From NCBI GenBank assembly GCA_964424075.1, contig CAYRGY010000002.1, positions 73,366 through 137,365 of the forward strand: a stretch of DNA of 64,000 bases, written 5' to 3'. Source of the stretch: CAYRGY01 sp964424075 (GTDB taxonomy: Bacteria > Patescibacteriota > Gracilibacteria > UBA1369). Positions 1-8,605 of the stretch are shown here, piece by piece; within the stretch, counting starts at the first letter, position 1; each line of letters opens with the position of its first letter. Under the pieces are notes generated by a model, which was given only the letters and a program-made list of their open reading frames with translations, did not search any database and was not told where the DNA came from. The position numbers and the translations under genes are program-made.

Positions 1-306
1 CCGTGTTTTCCGGAGATCAATCGTGCCTGCGACCTATACACAGATGTTAATAGCGGTGTGGACTTGGTTTGGCATGAGAATGTACTTGATTACTGTTGGA
101 ACAATCGTCATCAGGTAATCAGTTGTTTAGCAGATGATTATTCTCCAGAGGTGTTTCATGCCAGTGACAGTTGTAATAATATTGTTGAAAATACTTGGTC
201 TGAAGTGAATAGTCTATTCTACAACTATCCAAGAAGAACTACTTGTATTCCGGGATCAACCATTGATGTTCAATGTTTTTACCTACCCGGTAATCAATGT
301 TACTAA
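1..306 (+). CDS. C-terminal part of a Cys-rich protein (5' end outside window)
   Basis: The frame is open from the first base of the window to a TAA at 304-306, so this is the last 101 residues of a longer protein. A GTG lies at 58, but the frame upstream of it is equally open, so that GTG is probably internal. The visible part has eight cysteines, many aromatic and Asn residues, and no membrane segment. That composition suggests a disulfide-bonded extracytoplasmic domain. I recognise no family. A hairpin with a T-tract follows 30 bases downstream, so the transcript probably ends there. Confidence 0.6.
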   Translation, partial: PCFPEINRACDLYTDVNSGVDLVWHENVLDYCWNNRHQVISCLADDYSPEVFHASDSCNNIVENTWSEVNSLFYNYPRRTTCIPGSTIDVQCFYLPGNQCY

Positions 307-336
307 GAAATATTGACTTATTTTTAAAGCAGAATT

Positions 337-374
337 AGCATTTGCTTGTGCGGGAAGTGCAACAAATGCTTTTT
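337..374 (+). terminator. Rho-independent terminator after the first gene
   Basis: The arms AGCATTTG (337-344) and CAAATGCT (363-370) pair perfectly. The 18-base loop has some further pairing potential (TTG with CAA). A short T-run follows at 370-374. The position just after the stop at 306 fits termination of the partial gene. Confidence 0.6.
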
Positions 375-417
375 GTTTGATACACCCCGCTGATACTCGA
401 GAAGCAGAGGAGGAACC

Positions 418-849
418 TTGCGTGTTTTGATAATCGCCTGTGTTGCACTGTTCTCGACGGGGTGTTACGCCACCACCAGCAGTGGGGGCGGAGCCTATGT
501 CGAGGGAGGAGCGCACTACGGAGCTTCGGTGAAAGCCGGAAATCCACATCCCAACAATAACTGTTCGCAGCACCCTTGCCAGCGAACCTACTACGGCAGC
601 TATCAGCAGCCGACCGGGAGTTCTGGCTATGTCACGGCTCCCCCACCACCACCTCCACAGCCGGCATATCGACATGGCGGCAGTGTACAACCGGCTTCCT
701 ATGGACATCCTGTCCCATATGGACAAACGGCTCGCCAGCCAGCGTCACCGGGATATCAGCCACCTCCACCTTCGACCGGACCCAAGTGCTACTGCCCTCC
801 AGGCGGAAGCCACTGCCCTTGCAGGCAAAGAAGGTACTATCAAAGGTGA
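418..849 (+). CDS. Predicted lipoprotein, Pro/Gly/Tyr/Gln-rich
   Basis: This is a 143-residue protein with a short signal peptide and a lipobox (L-F-S-T-G-C, Cys16). A low-complexity region rich in Gly, Pro, Tyr, Gln and Ser follows, with a run of seven prolines. The tail is Cys-rich (K-C-Y-C-P-P, then C-P-C) and ends in basic residues. The start is TTG at 418, four bases after a strong Shine-Dalgarno (GAGGAGGA, 407-414), which is exceptional in this window. The DNA is visibly richer in G+C than its surroundings, suggesting recent acquisition or a chimeric join. Overlapping frames on both strands are also open, as is common in G+C-rich DNA. The lipobox and Shine-Dalgarno favour this frame. 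Function unknown. Confidence 0.55.
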   Translation: MRVLIIACVALFSTGCYATTSSGGGAYVEGGAHYGASVKAGNPHPNNNCSQHPCQRTYYGSYQQPTGSSGYVTAPPPPPPQPAYRHGGSVQPASYGHPVPYGQTARQPASPGYQPPPPSTGPKCYCPPGGSHCPCRQRRYYQR

Positions 850-881
850 GGGCTGTCTGAATCAGAATTTGAGAAAGCGTG

Positions 882-936
882 CCGGATAGGGGTTGAGCTT
901 CACCAGCTACATCGGTGAAAGCTCCCCCTCATCCGG
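882..936. other. Long imperfect hairpin between convergent genes
   Basis: A roughly 23-bp imperfect stem runs from CCGGAT at 882 to ATCCGG ending at 936, with GAGCTTCACC facing GGTGAAAGCTC around a nine-base loop. No T-tract follows on either strand, so it is not a canonical intrinsic terminator. It lies between the stop of the lipoprotein gene (849) and the end of the SLH gene (1005) and could block read-through or stabilise an mRNA 3' end. It is G+C-rich like the lipoprotein gene and may have arrived with it. Confidence 0.5.
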
Positions 937-1004
937 GGCATCAAATTCAACACCTGAAAGTGTTTGGAATATATCACTGACGCAAACATACCTCCACTGC
1001 TTCT

Positions 1005-2144
1005 TTATTCCACTACCAGTGGTTCTTCAGTGTTGTTTTCTGTTTCGGCCAAAGGATCTTCTGCTGGAGCTTCCTCCGGATTATATGATTCCAGATTATC
1101 AATTTCCGGAGTAATCGATGTGATCATAAACAGTATATTTTGCTCTTCATCAAGAGCCCCAGAGATTTTATACACCCTATTGTCAGCGATTTTTCGCAAA
1201 AATACTATTTCATCCTCAGTTTCAATTTTTTCCAGCCTGATTTGATCAAAAGTCAGATTTTCTGTGATTTCAGTTGCCAACGGTAGCAGATCTAAACGAA
1301 CATATGCCGGATTTTCAGTTAAGTCATCAGGGCCAAATTCATAGACACGGAAAATGCTTTCGTCCTCTGAATCGCTGGCTGCATAGAACCAAAATTTGGG
1401 ATATTCAATAGCAAACTTAAATGAATCACTTACAAATAATGCATATTCGTTTTGAGGATCATAAGTAACAGGATCTTTTTCTTCTGGGATGACTAAAGTT
1501 TCAATTTCTTCATCAGTAGCTGCCCAATCAATATTTTTGAAACGATAAATTATTTCGGCAGCTTCCGCTCTGGTAATGAAGTGATCGGGGAAAATGCGAT
1601 TTTCTTCGTCCGGATCTATTAAATTATGGATTTTGGCAAATTCAACATACTTGCTATACCATTGCTTTGGCATCACATCAGCATAAGGAATACCAGGATA
1701 GTTTGCGCTTTCCACATCAACATCTTGAGCAAGCAGCAACATTTTCAGGAATTCTACGAGATTGACATTCTGGCCGGGCTTGAAGCTACCATCAGGATAA
1801 CCTTGTACTATTTCTTCATAAACTGCCCTATTCAAATATCGTGTGTACCAAGCCATCTCCTCGATATCAGAAAAAGTGGCTGGAGCAATTCCCTGAATCA
1901 TTTCCATCTCAGCTACCTCGAAAGCCAGTTTAAGCGCTTCGACTCGATTGATGGTGTTTTCAGGGCGAAAAGTATTGTCTTCATATCCCTCAATTATCTC
2001 ATCATAACGAAGAGTTAAGATGGCATTGTAATTGGGATGATCTACCGGGACATCGGAGAAACTCTCCAGATCTCCTGGGTCAACTGCTAGAACTTGGGGA
2101 GCTAGAAGTAATGAAACTATAGTGGTAATGACTAATTTTTTCAT
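1005..2144 (-). CDS. Secreted S-layer homology (SLH) domain protein
   Basis: This 379-residue protein has a signal peptide (about residues 1-20, ending L-A-V-D-P). Three SLH repeats follow at about 28-210. Their hallmarks are F-S-D-V, a Y-x-D-x-x-F-x-P type motif (E-G-Y-E-D-N-T-F-R-P; Q-G-Y-P-D-G-S-F-K-P) and R/N-x-E-A/F. SLH domains bind pyruvylated secondary wall polymers and anchor proteins to the cell surface. The C-terminal half (about 230-350) is an unrecognised mixed alpha/beta domain with an acidic Pro/Glu tail. The start is two bases after the peptidase stop at 2147, so the two are probably cotranscribed. Confidence 0.85.
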   Translation of the reverse strand: MKKLVITTIVSLLLAPQVLAVDPGDLESFSDVPVDHPNYNAILTLRYDEIIEGYEDNTFRPENTINRVEALKLAFEVAEMEMIQGIAPATFSDIEEMAWYTRYLNRAVYEEIVQGYPDGSFKPGQNVNLVEFLKMLLLAQDVDVESANYPGIPYADVMPKQWYSKYVEFAKIHNLIDPDEENRIFPDHFITRAEAAEIIYRFKNIDWAATDEEIETLVIPEEKDPVTYDPQNEYALFVSDSFKFAIEYPKFWFYAASDSEDESIFRVYEFGPDDLTENPAYVRLDLLPLATEITENLTFDQIRLEKIETEDEIVFLRKIADNRVYKISGALDEEQNILFMITSITPEIDNLESYNPEEAPAEDPLAETENNTEEPLVVE

Positions 2145-2146
2145 AT

Positions 2147-3946
2147 TTATTTTGGTTGTTTACATAAGTTATTTAAGCACTGTTCGAAGTTTTTGACAAC
2201 AGCTTTAAAAGTTTGGGGATTATCAAATGATAATCCAGCTTTTTTAAGTTGATTTAGGGGAAAGTCATTTCCGCCAGATGACAAGAAGTTTAAATAGTTC
2301 TTCCTAGCTTGTTCAGCTTTGGGGCCGGTTATTTCAGAAGCAAAATAGAATGCCGCCGCGATGCCGGTGGCATATTGATAAACATAATAATTATAATAGA
2401 AATGAGGAATGCGAGCCCATTCAAAACGAATGTAATCGTCTTTGTCTACATCCGGACCATAGTATTGCTGATTTAATCGTTCGTAAGTTTCAGATAGATA
2501 GTCGGGTGTGATCGGCTCACCTTGTTCAACTCTTTGATGAACCAGTAATTCATATTCGGCGAACATAGTTTGCCGGAAATAGGTAGCGCGAATGGCGTCT
2601 ATTTCATAAAGTAAAACCTGCAATCGCTGCTTTCCCTGAAGAGTCTTAAGCAAATGATCAGTTAAGAGTCTTTCATTGACAGTTGAGGCAATTTCAGCAG
2701 TAAAAATGGGATATTGAGCAACATTATAACTCTGATTGGTTTTGGATAAATACGAATGCATAGAATGACCAGCCTCGTGTATAAGAGTGTAAACATCATT
2801 TAAGGTGCCGGTAAAATTCATTAAAATATAAGGATGAGAATCATAGCAACCTCCTGAAAATGCCCCACTGCGCTTACCTTTATTTTCGTATTTATCAACC
2901 CAGCCCCCCTTAAGTCCTTTTTCCAAAGTATCAACATAGTCCTTACCCAAAGGCTTTAAGGCTTGAAGACATAATTCTACTGCCTGATCGTAGGTGAATT
3001 GAAATGGTTTGGCATCTATTAAATCGACCCGCAAATCCCACATTTGCATTTTTTTGAGTTTCAACTGCTGCTTGCGATAATTGACGTATTTATAGAAGGC
3101 TGGCAGACCTGCATGAACGGCTTTAATCAGGTTTTGATAGACACTTGGTTTGATTTGATTGCGACTTAAGGCAGCTTCCAGGGTATGCTTATATTTACGA
3201 ACATTGGCAAAGAAATGATGTTGCTTTAATTGAGAGTTAAGAATTTCGGCATAAGTATGAATATGACCTTGATAGGCTTTATACATCGCTTCAAAAGCAT
3301 TCTGTCTTACCTGACGATTTTTCGATTCTAAAAAATGTTGATAATTGCCGGCAGTTAAAGAGGTGAGTTTGCCCTTCGCATCCTTAACTTTTTCAAATTT
3401 CAAATCAACATTGTCCAAAGCACTAAAGATATTTTCAGGATCACTGGAAATTAGAGAGGCCTTGGAAAGCACTTTTTCTTCCGCATCAGAAAGAATGTGT
3501 TTTTTCTTTAAAATTATTTTTTTAAGATCAATTTTATAATCAACAAATTTTTTGTCTGCTATGAGAGTTTTTATTTTTGCATCCGGCAATTTAGTTAATT
3601 CAGGTTGAATAAATGCAATCTCTTGTACAAATAAATTATACAAATGTTCTGCTCGCTTGGTTTCAGAATTGGCCTGATTATTGGAAAGATCGGTAGAATA
3701 TTTGTGATAAGCATAAACATAGAGTTTCTCCAGCAGTCGAGATATTTTATCAACTAAAAGAAAACACTCCAGAATTTTATTGGCACTTTTTAGCGTGCCG
3801 GGAAATTTCTTGATTCCGGGAAGCCATTTTTTAATAGTCTGGAAATCTTTATCCCACTCTTTTGCTGATTTATACATAACTGATAAATCCCATTGATCTT
3901 TGATGGGTACTTTTGCTCTTGATGAATGGTAATATTTAGAACTCAT
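2147..3946 (-). CDS. pepF: M3-family oligoendopeptidase F
   Basis: This 599-residue zinc metallopeptidase carries the M3 active-site motif H-E-A-G-H (L-I-H-E-A-G-H-S-M-H-S), with a downstream E-I-A-S-T-V-N-E supplying the third zinc ligand. Length and overall pattern match the PepF/oligoendopeptidase F group, which cleaves short peptides in the cytoplasm. The frame is open further upstream to 4090, but that extension would overlap topA and cover a good promoter (3977-4005). The ATG at 3946 gives an about 25-base leader and is preferred. No signal peptide is present with this start. Confidence 0.9.
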   Translation of the reverse strand: MSSKYYHSSRAKVPIKDQWDLSVMYKSAKEWDKDFQTIKKWLPGIKKFPGTLKSANKILECFLLVDKISRLLEKLYVYAYHKYSTDLSNNQANSETKRAEHLYNLFVQEIAFIQPELTKLPDAKIKTLIADKKFVDYKIDLKKIILKKKHILSDAEEKVLSKASLISSDPENIFSALDNVDLKFEKVKDAKGKLTSLTAGNYQHFLESKNRQVRQNAFEAMYKAYQGHIHTYAEILNSQLKQHHFFANVRKYKHTLEAALSRNQIKPSVYQNLIKAVHAGLPAFYKYVNYRKQQLKLKKMQMWDLRVDLIDAKPFQFTYDQAVELCLQALKPLGKDYVDTLEKGLKGGWVDKYENKGKRSGAFSGGCYDSHPYILMNFTGTLNDVYTLIHEAGHSMHSYLSKTNQSYNVAQYPIFTAEIASTVNERLLTDHLLKTLQGKQRLQVLLYEIDAIRATYFRQTMFAEYELLVHQRVEQGEPITPDYLSETYERLNQQYYGPDVDKDDYIRFEWARIPHFYYNYYVYQYATGIAAAFYFASEITGPKAEQARKNYLNFLSSGGNDFPLNQLKKAGLSFDNPQTFKAVVKNFEQCLNNLCKQPK

Positions 3947-3968
3947 TTTTTGTTTCAAGTTAAAAAAT

Positions 3969-3998
3969 TTGCCTAAAGTATAGCTTTGATTGTAATAT
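3969..3998 (+). promoter_or_regulatory. Possible topA promoter
   Basis: TTGCCT (3969-3974), an 18-base spacer and TAATAT (3993-3998) precede topA (4035). It overlaps the divergent pepF promoter, so the two may compete. Confidence 0.4.
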
Positions 3999-4005
3999 TT
4001 TCCAA
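3977..4005 (-). promoter_or_regulatory. Promoter for the pepF-SLH operon
   Basis: On the minus strand, TTGGAA (4005-4000), a 17-base spacer and TATACT (3982-3977) form a good sigma-70-like promoter. Transcription would start near 3970, which supports 3946 as the pepF start. Confidence 0.55.
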
Positions 4006-4034
4006 GTGAGTAAGAAAATAATAAACAAAAATAC

Positions 4035-6542
4035 ATGAGTAAAAACCTTGTGATTGTCGAGTCACCAGCTAAGGCTAAAACCATTTCCAAATTTTTGGGT
4101 AAAGACTATCAAGTCGAAGCTTCAATCGGACATATTCGTGATTTGCCGGCCAATTCTCAGGAAATTCCTGAGAAGTATAAAAAAGAAAAATGGGCTAGAC
4201 TCGGAGTCGATGTTAAGCATGATTTTGAACCACTTTACGTTGTTCCTGAGGCTAAAAAGAAACAAGTTAAAAAGCTGAAACAAGCAATAAAGGGTGCTGA
4301 TAATTTATATCTGGCAACTGATGAAGATCGCGAAGGTGAATCTATTTCGTGGCATCTTTTGGAAATTTTAAAACCTAAACAAAAACCGAAACGATTGGTT
4401 TTTCATGAAATTACCAAGGAGGCAATTGCTGATGCCTTAAAAAATCCTCGAGATATCGATCTTGATTTGGTTGAAGCGCAAGAGACCAGACGGATTTTAG
4501 ACAGACTATATGGTTATGAAATATCGCCGGTTTTGTGGAGAAAAGTGGCACCGCGTTTAAGTGCAGGAAGAGTTCAATCCGTTGCTATTAAGCTGGTCGT
4601 CGAACGAGAAAGGAAAAGAATGAAATTTGTGCCGGCAGAATACTATGGACTGGTCGGTCAATTTAGTAAGGCTAAAGATTTATTCAATGCTGAATTGAAG
4701 AAAATTGGCCAGAAAACAATTGCACATGGTAAGGATTTTGATCCGGAAACTGGCAAATTGAAGAGCAAAGATAAGATCGTGTTGTCGGAGCAAGAAGCTA
4801 CTGAGTTGGTTAAAAAATTGCAACATGCAGATTTCAAAGTAGAGAATCTGGAGGAAAAGCCGTACAAAAAATATCCTCAAGCGCCGTTCATAACTTCAAC
4901 CTTGCAACAGGAAGCTGCCAGGAAGCTTCGTTTTTCAGCCAAGAGAACCATGCAAATAGCTCAGAAATTATATGAACATGGTTATATTACCTATATGAGA
5001 ACTGATTCGACCAATTTGGCGGTCAGTGCAGTCAAAGAGGCACAGAAATTGATTGAAAAGTTATATGGGAAAAACTATTTGGCTACTTCAGGCAGAAAAT
5101 ATCAATCCAAAGTTAAGAATGCTCAAGAAGCTCATGAAGCGATCAGGCCGGCAGGTAAAACCTTCAGGCTCCCAGAAGATTTAGCGCGGGAATTAGACAA
5201 GGATGAAGCAACTATCTATGAATTAATCTGGAAAAGAACCATTGCATCCCAAATGAAAGAAGCTGATTTGATTTCTACAGTTGCAGAGATTGCCGATAAA
5301 GATAAGCATATTTTTCATGCTCATGGGAAACAAATTAAATTTCCAGGATTTTTGAAAGCCTATGTACAAGGATCTGATGATCCGGATGAGGAATTGGAAG
5401 ACCAAGAAAAGATTTTGCCGAGCCTTAAGATCGGCGACAAAGTTGATTTGAAAAAGCTGAATGCTGAATTTCATCAGACTAAGCCGATTCCTCGTTTTAC
5501 AGAAGCTTCATTGATCAAGGATTTGGAGGCAAGAGGAATAGGCCGACCCAGCACCTATGCAACAATTATGGACACAATTCAGCGACGTGAATATGTTTAC
5601 AAAAACGGCAATACTTTGATTCCAACCTTCGTTGCTTTTGCGGTTGTTGATTTAATGACAGAGTTTTTCACACACTTGGTTGATTATGAATTTACCGCAG
5701 AAATGGAGGAAGATCTGGATGAAATTTCCCATGGCTCAAAAAAATCTAAACCGTATTTGAAACAATTTTATTTTGGAGATAAAAAGCATCAGGGACTTCA
5801 AGATTTAATAGCTCAAGATATTGATGCTCGGAAGATTTGTACTATTCCAATCAGCAAAAAAGTAACTTTGCGTATTGGTAAATTCGGGCCGTTCCTGGAA
5901 CAGGGAGAAAAACGCGCTCCCCTTCCCGATGGCATAGCCCCGGCAGATTTGGATGAAGCTACCGCTTTGGATTTATTGGAGAATAATAAGAGCAGTGGAG
6001 ATAATGTAGGTAAACATCCTGACACCAAACTTGAAATTGTAAAGAAAGTTGGCCGCTATGGACCTTATTTGCAAATGGGTGAAAAGGGTGATGCTGATTT
6101 CAAAATGAAATCTATACCGAAATTTGTCAGTCCGGAAGAATTGACCTTAGAGCAGGCAGTTAAAATTTTGTCGCTGCCTGTCAGTCTAGGAAAAAGTAAA
6201 GAATATGCTGAGATTAAAATGGATATAGGTCCGTATGGGCCCTATCTTAAGTCCGGTAAGGGGAATACCCCTATTTCAAATGGCTATGATGTATTAAATT
6301 TGACTTTAAAACAAGCGGAACAAATCATTGCCACCAAACCTGATAAGAATGCTAAAGGAAAAGGAGCCGCTTCTGCAAATGCAGTTAAAGATTTTGGTGG
6401 CGGCTTGGTTATTAAAGTTGGTCGCTATGGACCTTATGTCACCAATGGAAAAGTAAATGCAGCTTTACCTAAAGGCGCTAATATTGATAAACTAACTTCA
6501 GAGGAGGCAGCACAGATTATTGCCAAGAAAAAAATGACTTAA
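4035..6542 (+). CDS. topA: DNA topoisomerase I (type IA)
   Basis: This 835-residue type IA topoisomerase relaxes negatively supercoiled DNA. The N-terminal TOPRIM domain has V-I-V-E-S-P-A-K-A-K and the acidic motif D-E-D-R-E-G-E. The catalytic tyrosine is Tyr320 in I-T-Y-M-R-T-D-S. R-G-I-G-R-P-S-T-Y-A lies near residue 500. Instead of the Cys4 zinc ribbons of the E. coli enzyme, the C-terminus has four repeats built on G-x-Y/F-G-P-Y/F (I-G-K-F-G-P-F, V-G-R-Y-G-P-Y, I-G-P-Y-G-P-Y, V-G-R-Y-G-P-Y). This topo_C_assoc-type tail is common outside proteobacteria. The nitroreductase gene starts 10 bases downstream and is probably cotranscribed. No Shine-Dalgarno is visible. Confidence 0.96.
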   Translation: MSKNLVIVESPAKAKTISKFLGKDYQVEASIGHIRDLPANSQEIPEKYKKEKWARLGVDVKHDFEPLYVVPEAKKKQVKKLKQAIKGADNLYLATDEDREGESISWHLLEILKPKQKPKRLVFHEITKEAIADALKNPRDIDLDLVEAQETRRILDRLYGYEISPVLWRKVAPRLSAGRVQSVAIKLVVERERKRMKFVPAEYYGLVGQFSKAKDLFNAELKKIGQKTIAHGKDFDPETGKLKSKDKIVLSEQEATELVKKLQHADFKVENLEEKPYKKYPQAPFITSTLQQEAARKLRFSAKRTMQIAQKLYEHGYITYMRTDSTNLAVSAVKEAQKLIEKLYGKNYLATSGRKYQSKVKNAQEAHEAIRPAGKTFRLPEDLARELDKDEATIYELIWKRTIASQMKEADLISTVAEIADKDKHIFHAHGKQIKFPGFLKAYVQGSDDPDEELEDQEKILPSLKIGDKVDLKKLNAEFHQTKPIPRFTEASLIKDLEARGIGRPSTYATIMDTIQRREYVYKNGNTLIPTFVAFAVVDLMTEFFTHLVDYEFTAEMEEDLDEISHGSKKSKPYLKQFYFGDKKHQGLQDLIAQDIDARKICTIPISKKVTLRIGKFGPFLEQGEKRAPLPDGIAPADLDEATALDLLENNKSSGDNVGKHPDTKLEIVKKVGRYGPYLQMGEKGDADFKMKSIPKFVSPEELTLEQAVKILSLPVSLGKSKEYAEIKMDIGPYGPYLKSGKGNTPISNGYDVLNLTLKQAEQIIATKPDKNAKGKGAASANAVKDFGGGLVIKVGRYGPYVTNGKVNAALPKGANIDKLTSEEAAQIIAKKKMT

Positions 6543-6552
6543 CCAAGCACAA

Positions 6553-7182
6553 ATGGAAAACTCAATTAATGGTTTAATGAAATGGCGATTTGCGTGCAAA
6601 CATTTTAAAGCCAATCAAAAATTACCTGCGCAGGACTTAAATGATATTCTGGATTCTGCCAGATTATCCCCAAGTTCATTTGGTTTGCAAGCATGGAAAT
6701 TTGTAGTGGTTACCAATGATGAACTAAAAGAGCATTTAAAACCGGTTTGTTACAATCAAGCCCAAATAACTGAGGCTTCAGCACTAGTTTTCTTTTGTGC
6801 CAGGACAGATGTGCTCGGAGATAATGGCGCGCTGAAGGCTTATATGAAAAAATATAAAGCAGATCTAGGGCAATCTGATGACGAGGTGAAACCATTCTAT
6901 GAGATGGTTTCGGGTATGGTTAAAAATATGCCTGAAGAAAAAGTTGTGCATTGGGTACAACGTCAGGTTTATATTCCGCATATGGTATTAATGTTAGCTG
7001 CAGCTGAAAAAGGTATTGATTCCTGCCCTATGGAAGGATTTGAGCCTGAAGGTGTAGCAAAAGTTTTGAAGCTACCCGAAAATTTGAAGCCGACTGTTTT
7101 AGTTAGCCTTGGCTATCGAGATATGGAGAAGCCACCCAAGTCACGCTTTAATTTGGAGGATGTTGTTGATCGAAGGACTTAA
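6553..7182 (+). CDS. Nitroreductase-family flavoprotein
   Basis: This 209-residue protein has the FMN-dependent nitroreductase fold. R-F-A-C-K-H-F near the N-terminus corresponds to the R-R-S-x-R-x-F phosphate-binding region. A-R-L-S-P-S-S-F-G-L-Q-A-W-K-F and G-I-D-S-C-P-M-E-G-F are typical of the NfsB/NAD(P)H oxidoreductase branch. It probably uses NAD(P)H to reduce quinones or nitro compounds as a homodimer; the physiological substrate cannot be read from sequence. Its stop overlaps the stop of the convergent gene by four bases (7179-7182). Confidence 0.88.
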   Translation: MENSINGLMKWRFACKHFKANQKLPAQDLNDILDSARLSPSSFGLQAWKFVVVTNDELKEHLKPVCYNQAQITEASALVFFCARTDVLGDNGALKAYMKKYKADLGQSDDEVKPFYEMVSGMVKNMPEEKVVHWVQRQVYIPHMVLMLAAAEKGIDSCPMEGFEPEGVAKVLKLPENLKPTVLVSLGYRDMEKPPKSRFNLEDVVDRRT

Positions 7183-8510
7183 GCCGGAGGGCTTAAAAAG
7201 TACACTCCTCGGGGATTATTAAAATTGACTTGTTTTTCAATCGGCATTTTTTGGGCTGAACTGTTATTTACCGCAGCTGTTGGAGAAGTCATGATACCTA
7301 TATGTTTGTGACCCGGCCTGGATACGCCATTTACTTGGCTGCTGGGAGTTCTACCCCAAATGATAACATCTCCGGCTTTGGCCGGTGCACGATGCTTTTT
7401 CCACCCACGCCTTAACAATTGTTTTTCAGTAACGTCAACTCCCAAGTAGACCTTATCCAGATAACCTGCATCTTTAAGAATAGTTGAGGCTACCTGAGCA
7501 CAAGCGAGATTGCCTCCCGCTACTTCCCTGCCCCGAAATTGAGTACTGCCTAAATATTGACGTGCTACTTGCACCAAATTACCTACTCGTCCGGTTGGTG
7601 CCTCCTGTGAGGCCGGTGGATTTGGATTATTATCGTCAGGGGGAGGTAATTCTGTTTGCTGTTCGTCTACTGTATTATTGGTCAGCAACGAATCAATAGT
7701 GGCATTAAATTCAGTCAAATCCAGTTCCCCGGTTTCACTGAGCTTTTTTAAGGTGCTGTGAAGCGCATTGGCCAGACTTCTAAACATATCTTCGAAAGTC
7801 TTGGGGTCCAGGACCAATTCTTTGCCTTGGGCTTCCGCCTCTTGTTTGGCTTGATCTTTGACTTGAGTTACTCCTTCATTATAGAGCAAATCCTGCTTTT
7901 CCTGTGCCCCATTGATAAAAGCTTTACGTCCAAACTTTCTGTCCGTAATACCTTCAGTAGGTTGTGTTTCTTTAACCACGACTTTAAAACCAGTTTGAAC
8001 TTCCGCCTTAGTTCCGTCAGGCAAATAGTAACCAACTTTTTTGTTCAGCTGTTTGCGTTCGGCATTCTCGAAAATCAAATTTCCCTGTTGATCATAGACG
8101 TCAACCTTAAGGACATTGGCAGGAAATAAGTCTGTAAGATCTACTCCCCACTCAGCAACATCATTATTCATGAAGTCTACATCGAATGCTAACTGTGGGT
8201 GATTTTTGTCTCGTGTAAAATAGACTCCACCTAGTTCAATATGTCGAAGCAAGGGATCTTGCTCCATTTCCTCCAAACTGTGTCCGGCAGTTTTAATCAA
8301 ATCATAATCGTGGCCGTCCTCATATTGTTGCGTTCTGTCTAAAACTTCCTGCCTTTTGGCGGGTGGCATTTGTTCCATACCACGCAAAAATAGTTCAGTA
8401 TCAATTTTGTGCTGAGGGGGACTCTTACTTATTGTATCCGGACCACGTGAAGCTAATTGTAGTCTTGGCTCTCGTGTTTGTTCCGGATTGGTTTCACCAG
8501 GTGGTGGCAT
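7179..8510 (-). CDS. Hypothetical protein with C-terminal CHAP/NlpC-like amidase domain
   Basis: This 443-residue protein has no signal peptide. Residues 1-30 are Pro/Glu/Arg-rich and about 50-290 are charged and mostly helical with a small beta region. A Pro/Asn linker (P-P-P-D-D-N-N-P-N-P-P) follows. The last about 130 residues resemble a CHAP or NlpC/P60 amidase: N-L-A-C-A-Q-V-A-S-T-I-L supplies a candidate nucleophile Cys and G-H-K-H-I-G-I a candidate catalytic His. W-x-x-H-x-A-P-A-K-A-G-D-V-I-I-W is the usual strand after the active-site helix. It may cleave peptidoglycan peptides or be a processing enzyme. The missing secretion signal leaves export unexplained. Confidence 0.6.
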   Translation of the reverse strand: MPPPGETNPEQTREPRLQLASRGPDTISKSPPQHKIDTELFLRGMEQMPPAKRQEVLDRTQQYEDGHDYDLIKTAGHSLEEMEQDPLLRHIELGGVYFTRDKNHPQLAFDVDFMNNDVAEWGVDLTDLFPANVLKVDVYDQQGNLIFENAERKQLNKKVGYYLPDGTKAEVQTGFKVVVKETQPTEGITDRKFGRKAFINGAQEKQDLLYNEGVTQVKDQAKQEAEAQGKELVLDPKTFEDMFRSLANALHSTLKKLSETGELDLTEFNATIDSLLTNNTVDEQQTELPPPDDNNPNPPASQEAPTGRVGNLVQVARQYLGSTQFRGREVAGGNLACAQVASTILKDAGYLDKVYLGVDVTEKQLLRRGWKKHRAPAKAGDVIIWGRTPSSQVNGVSRPGHKHIGIMTSPTAAVNNSSAQKMPIEKQVNFNNPRGVYFLSPPA

Positions 8511-8551
8511 GAGTGACAGTTAATCTTTTTATTATATCATTATTTTTAAGC

Positions 8552-8580
8552 TTGACAAAGCCGTTTTTATAAATTAATCA
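8552..8580 (+). promoter_or_regulatory. Promoter of the SUF operon
   Basis: A consensus -35 TTGACA (8552-8557), a 17-base spacer and a weaker -10 TAATCA (8575-8580) lie 26 bases before sufC. No IscR/SufR-type operator could be recognised. Confidence 0.5.
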
Positions 8581-8605
8581 AGTATATTGCCGTAAGAAAA
8601 ATAAT

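Noticed and set aside
283..726. Long minus-strand frames opposite the lipoprotein gene
   Set aside because: They lack a family signature and arise from G+C-rich DNA. The plus-strand frame has a lipobox and a Shine-Dalgarno.
3947..4090. Upstream extension of pepF by 48 residues with a hydrophobic stretch
   Set aside because: It would overlap topA and cover a good promoter; the extra residues do not resemble the family.
7179..7196. Hairpin TTAAGCC/GGCTTAA as a terminator
   Set aside because: It lies inside the end of the minus-strand coding region, and only an A-run follows on the plus strand.
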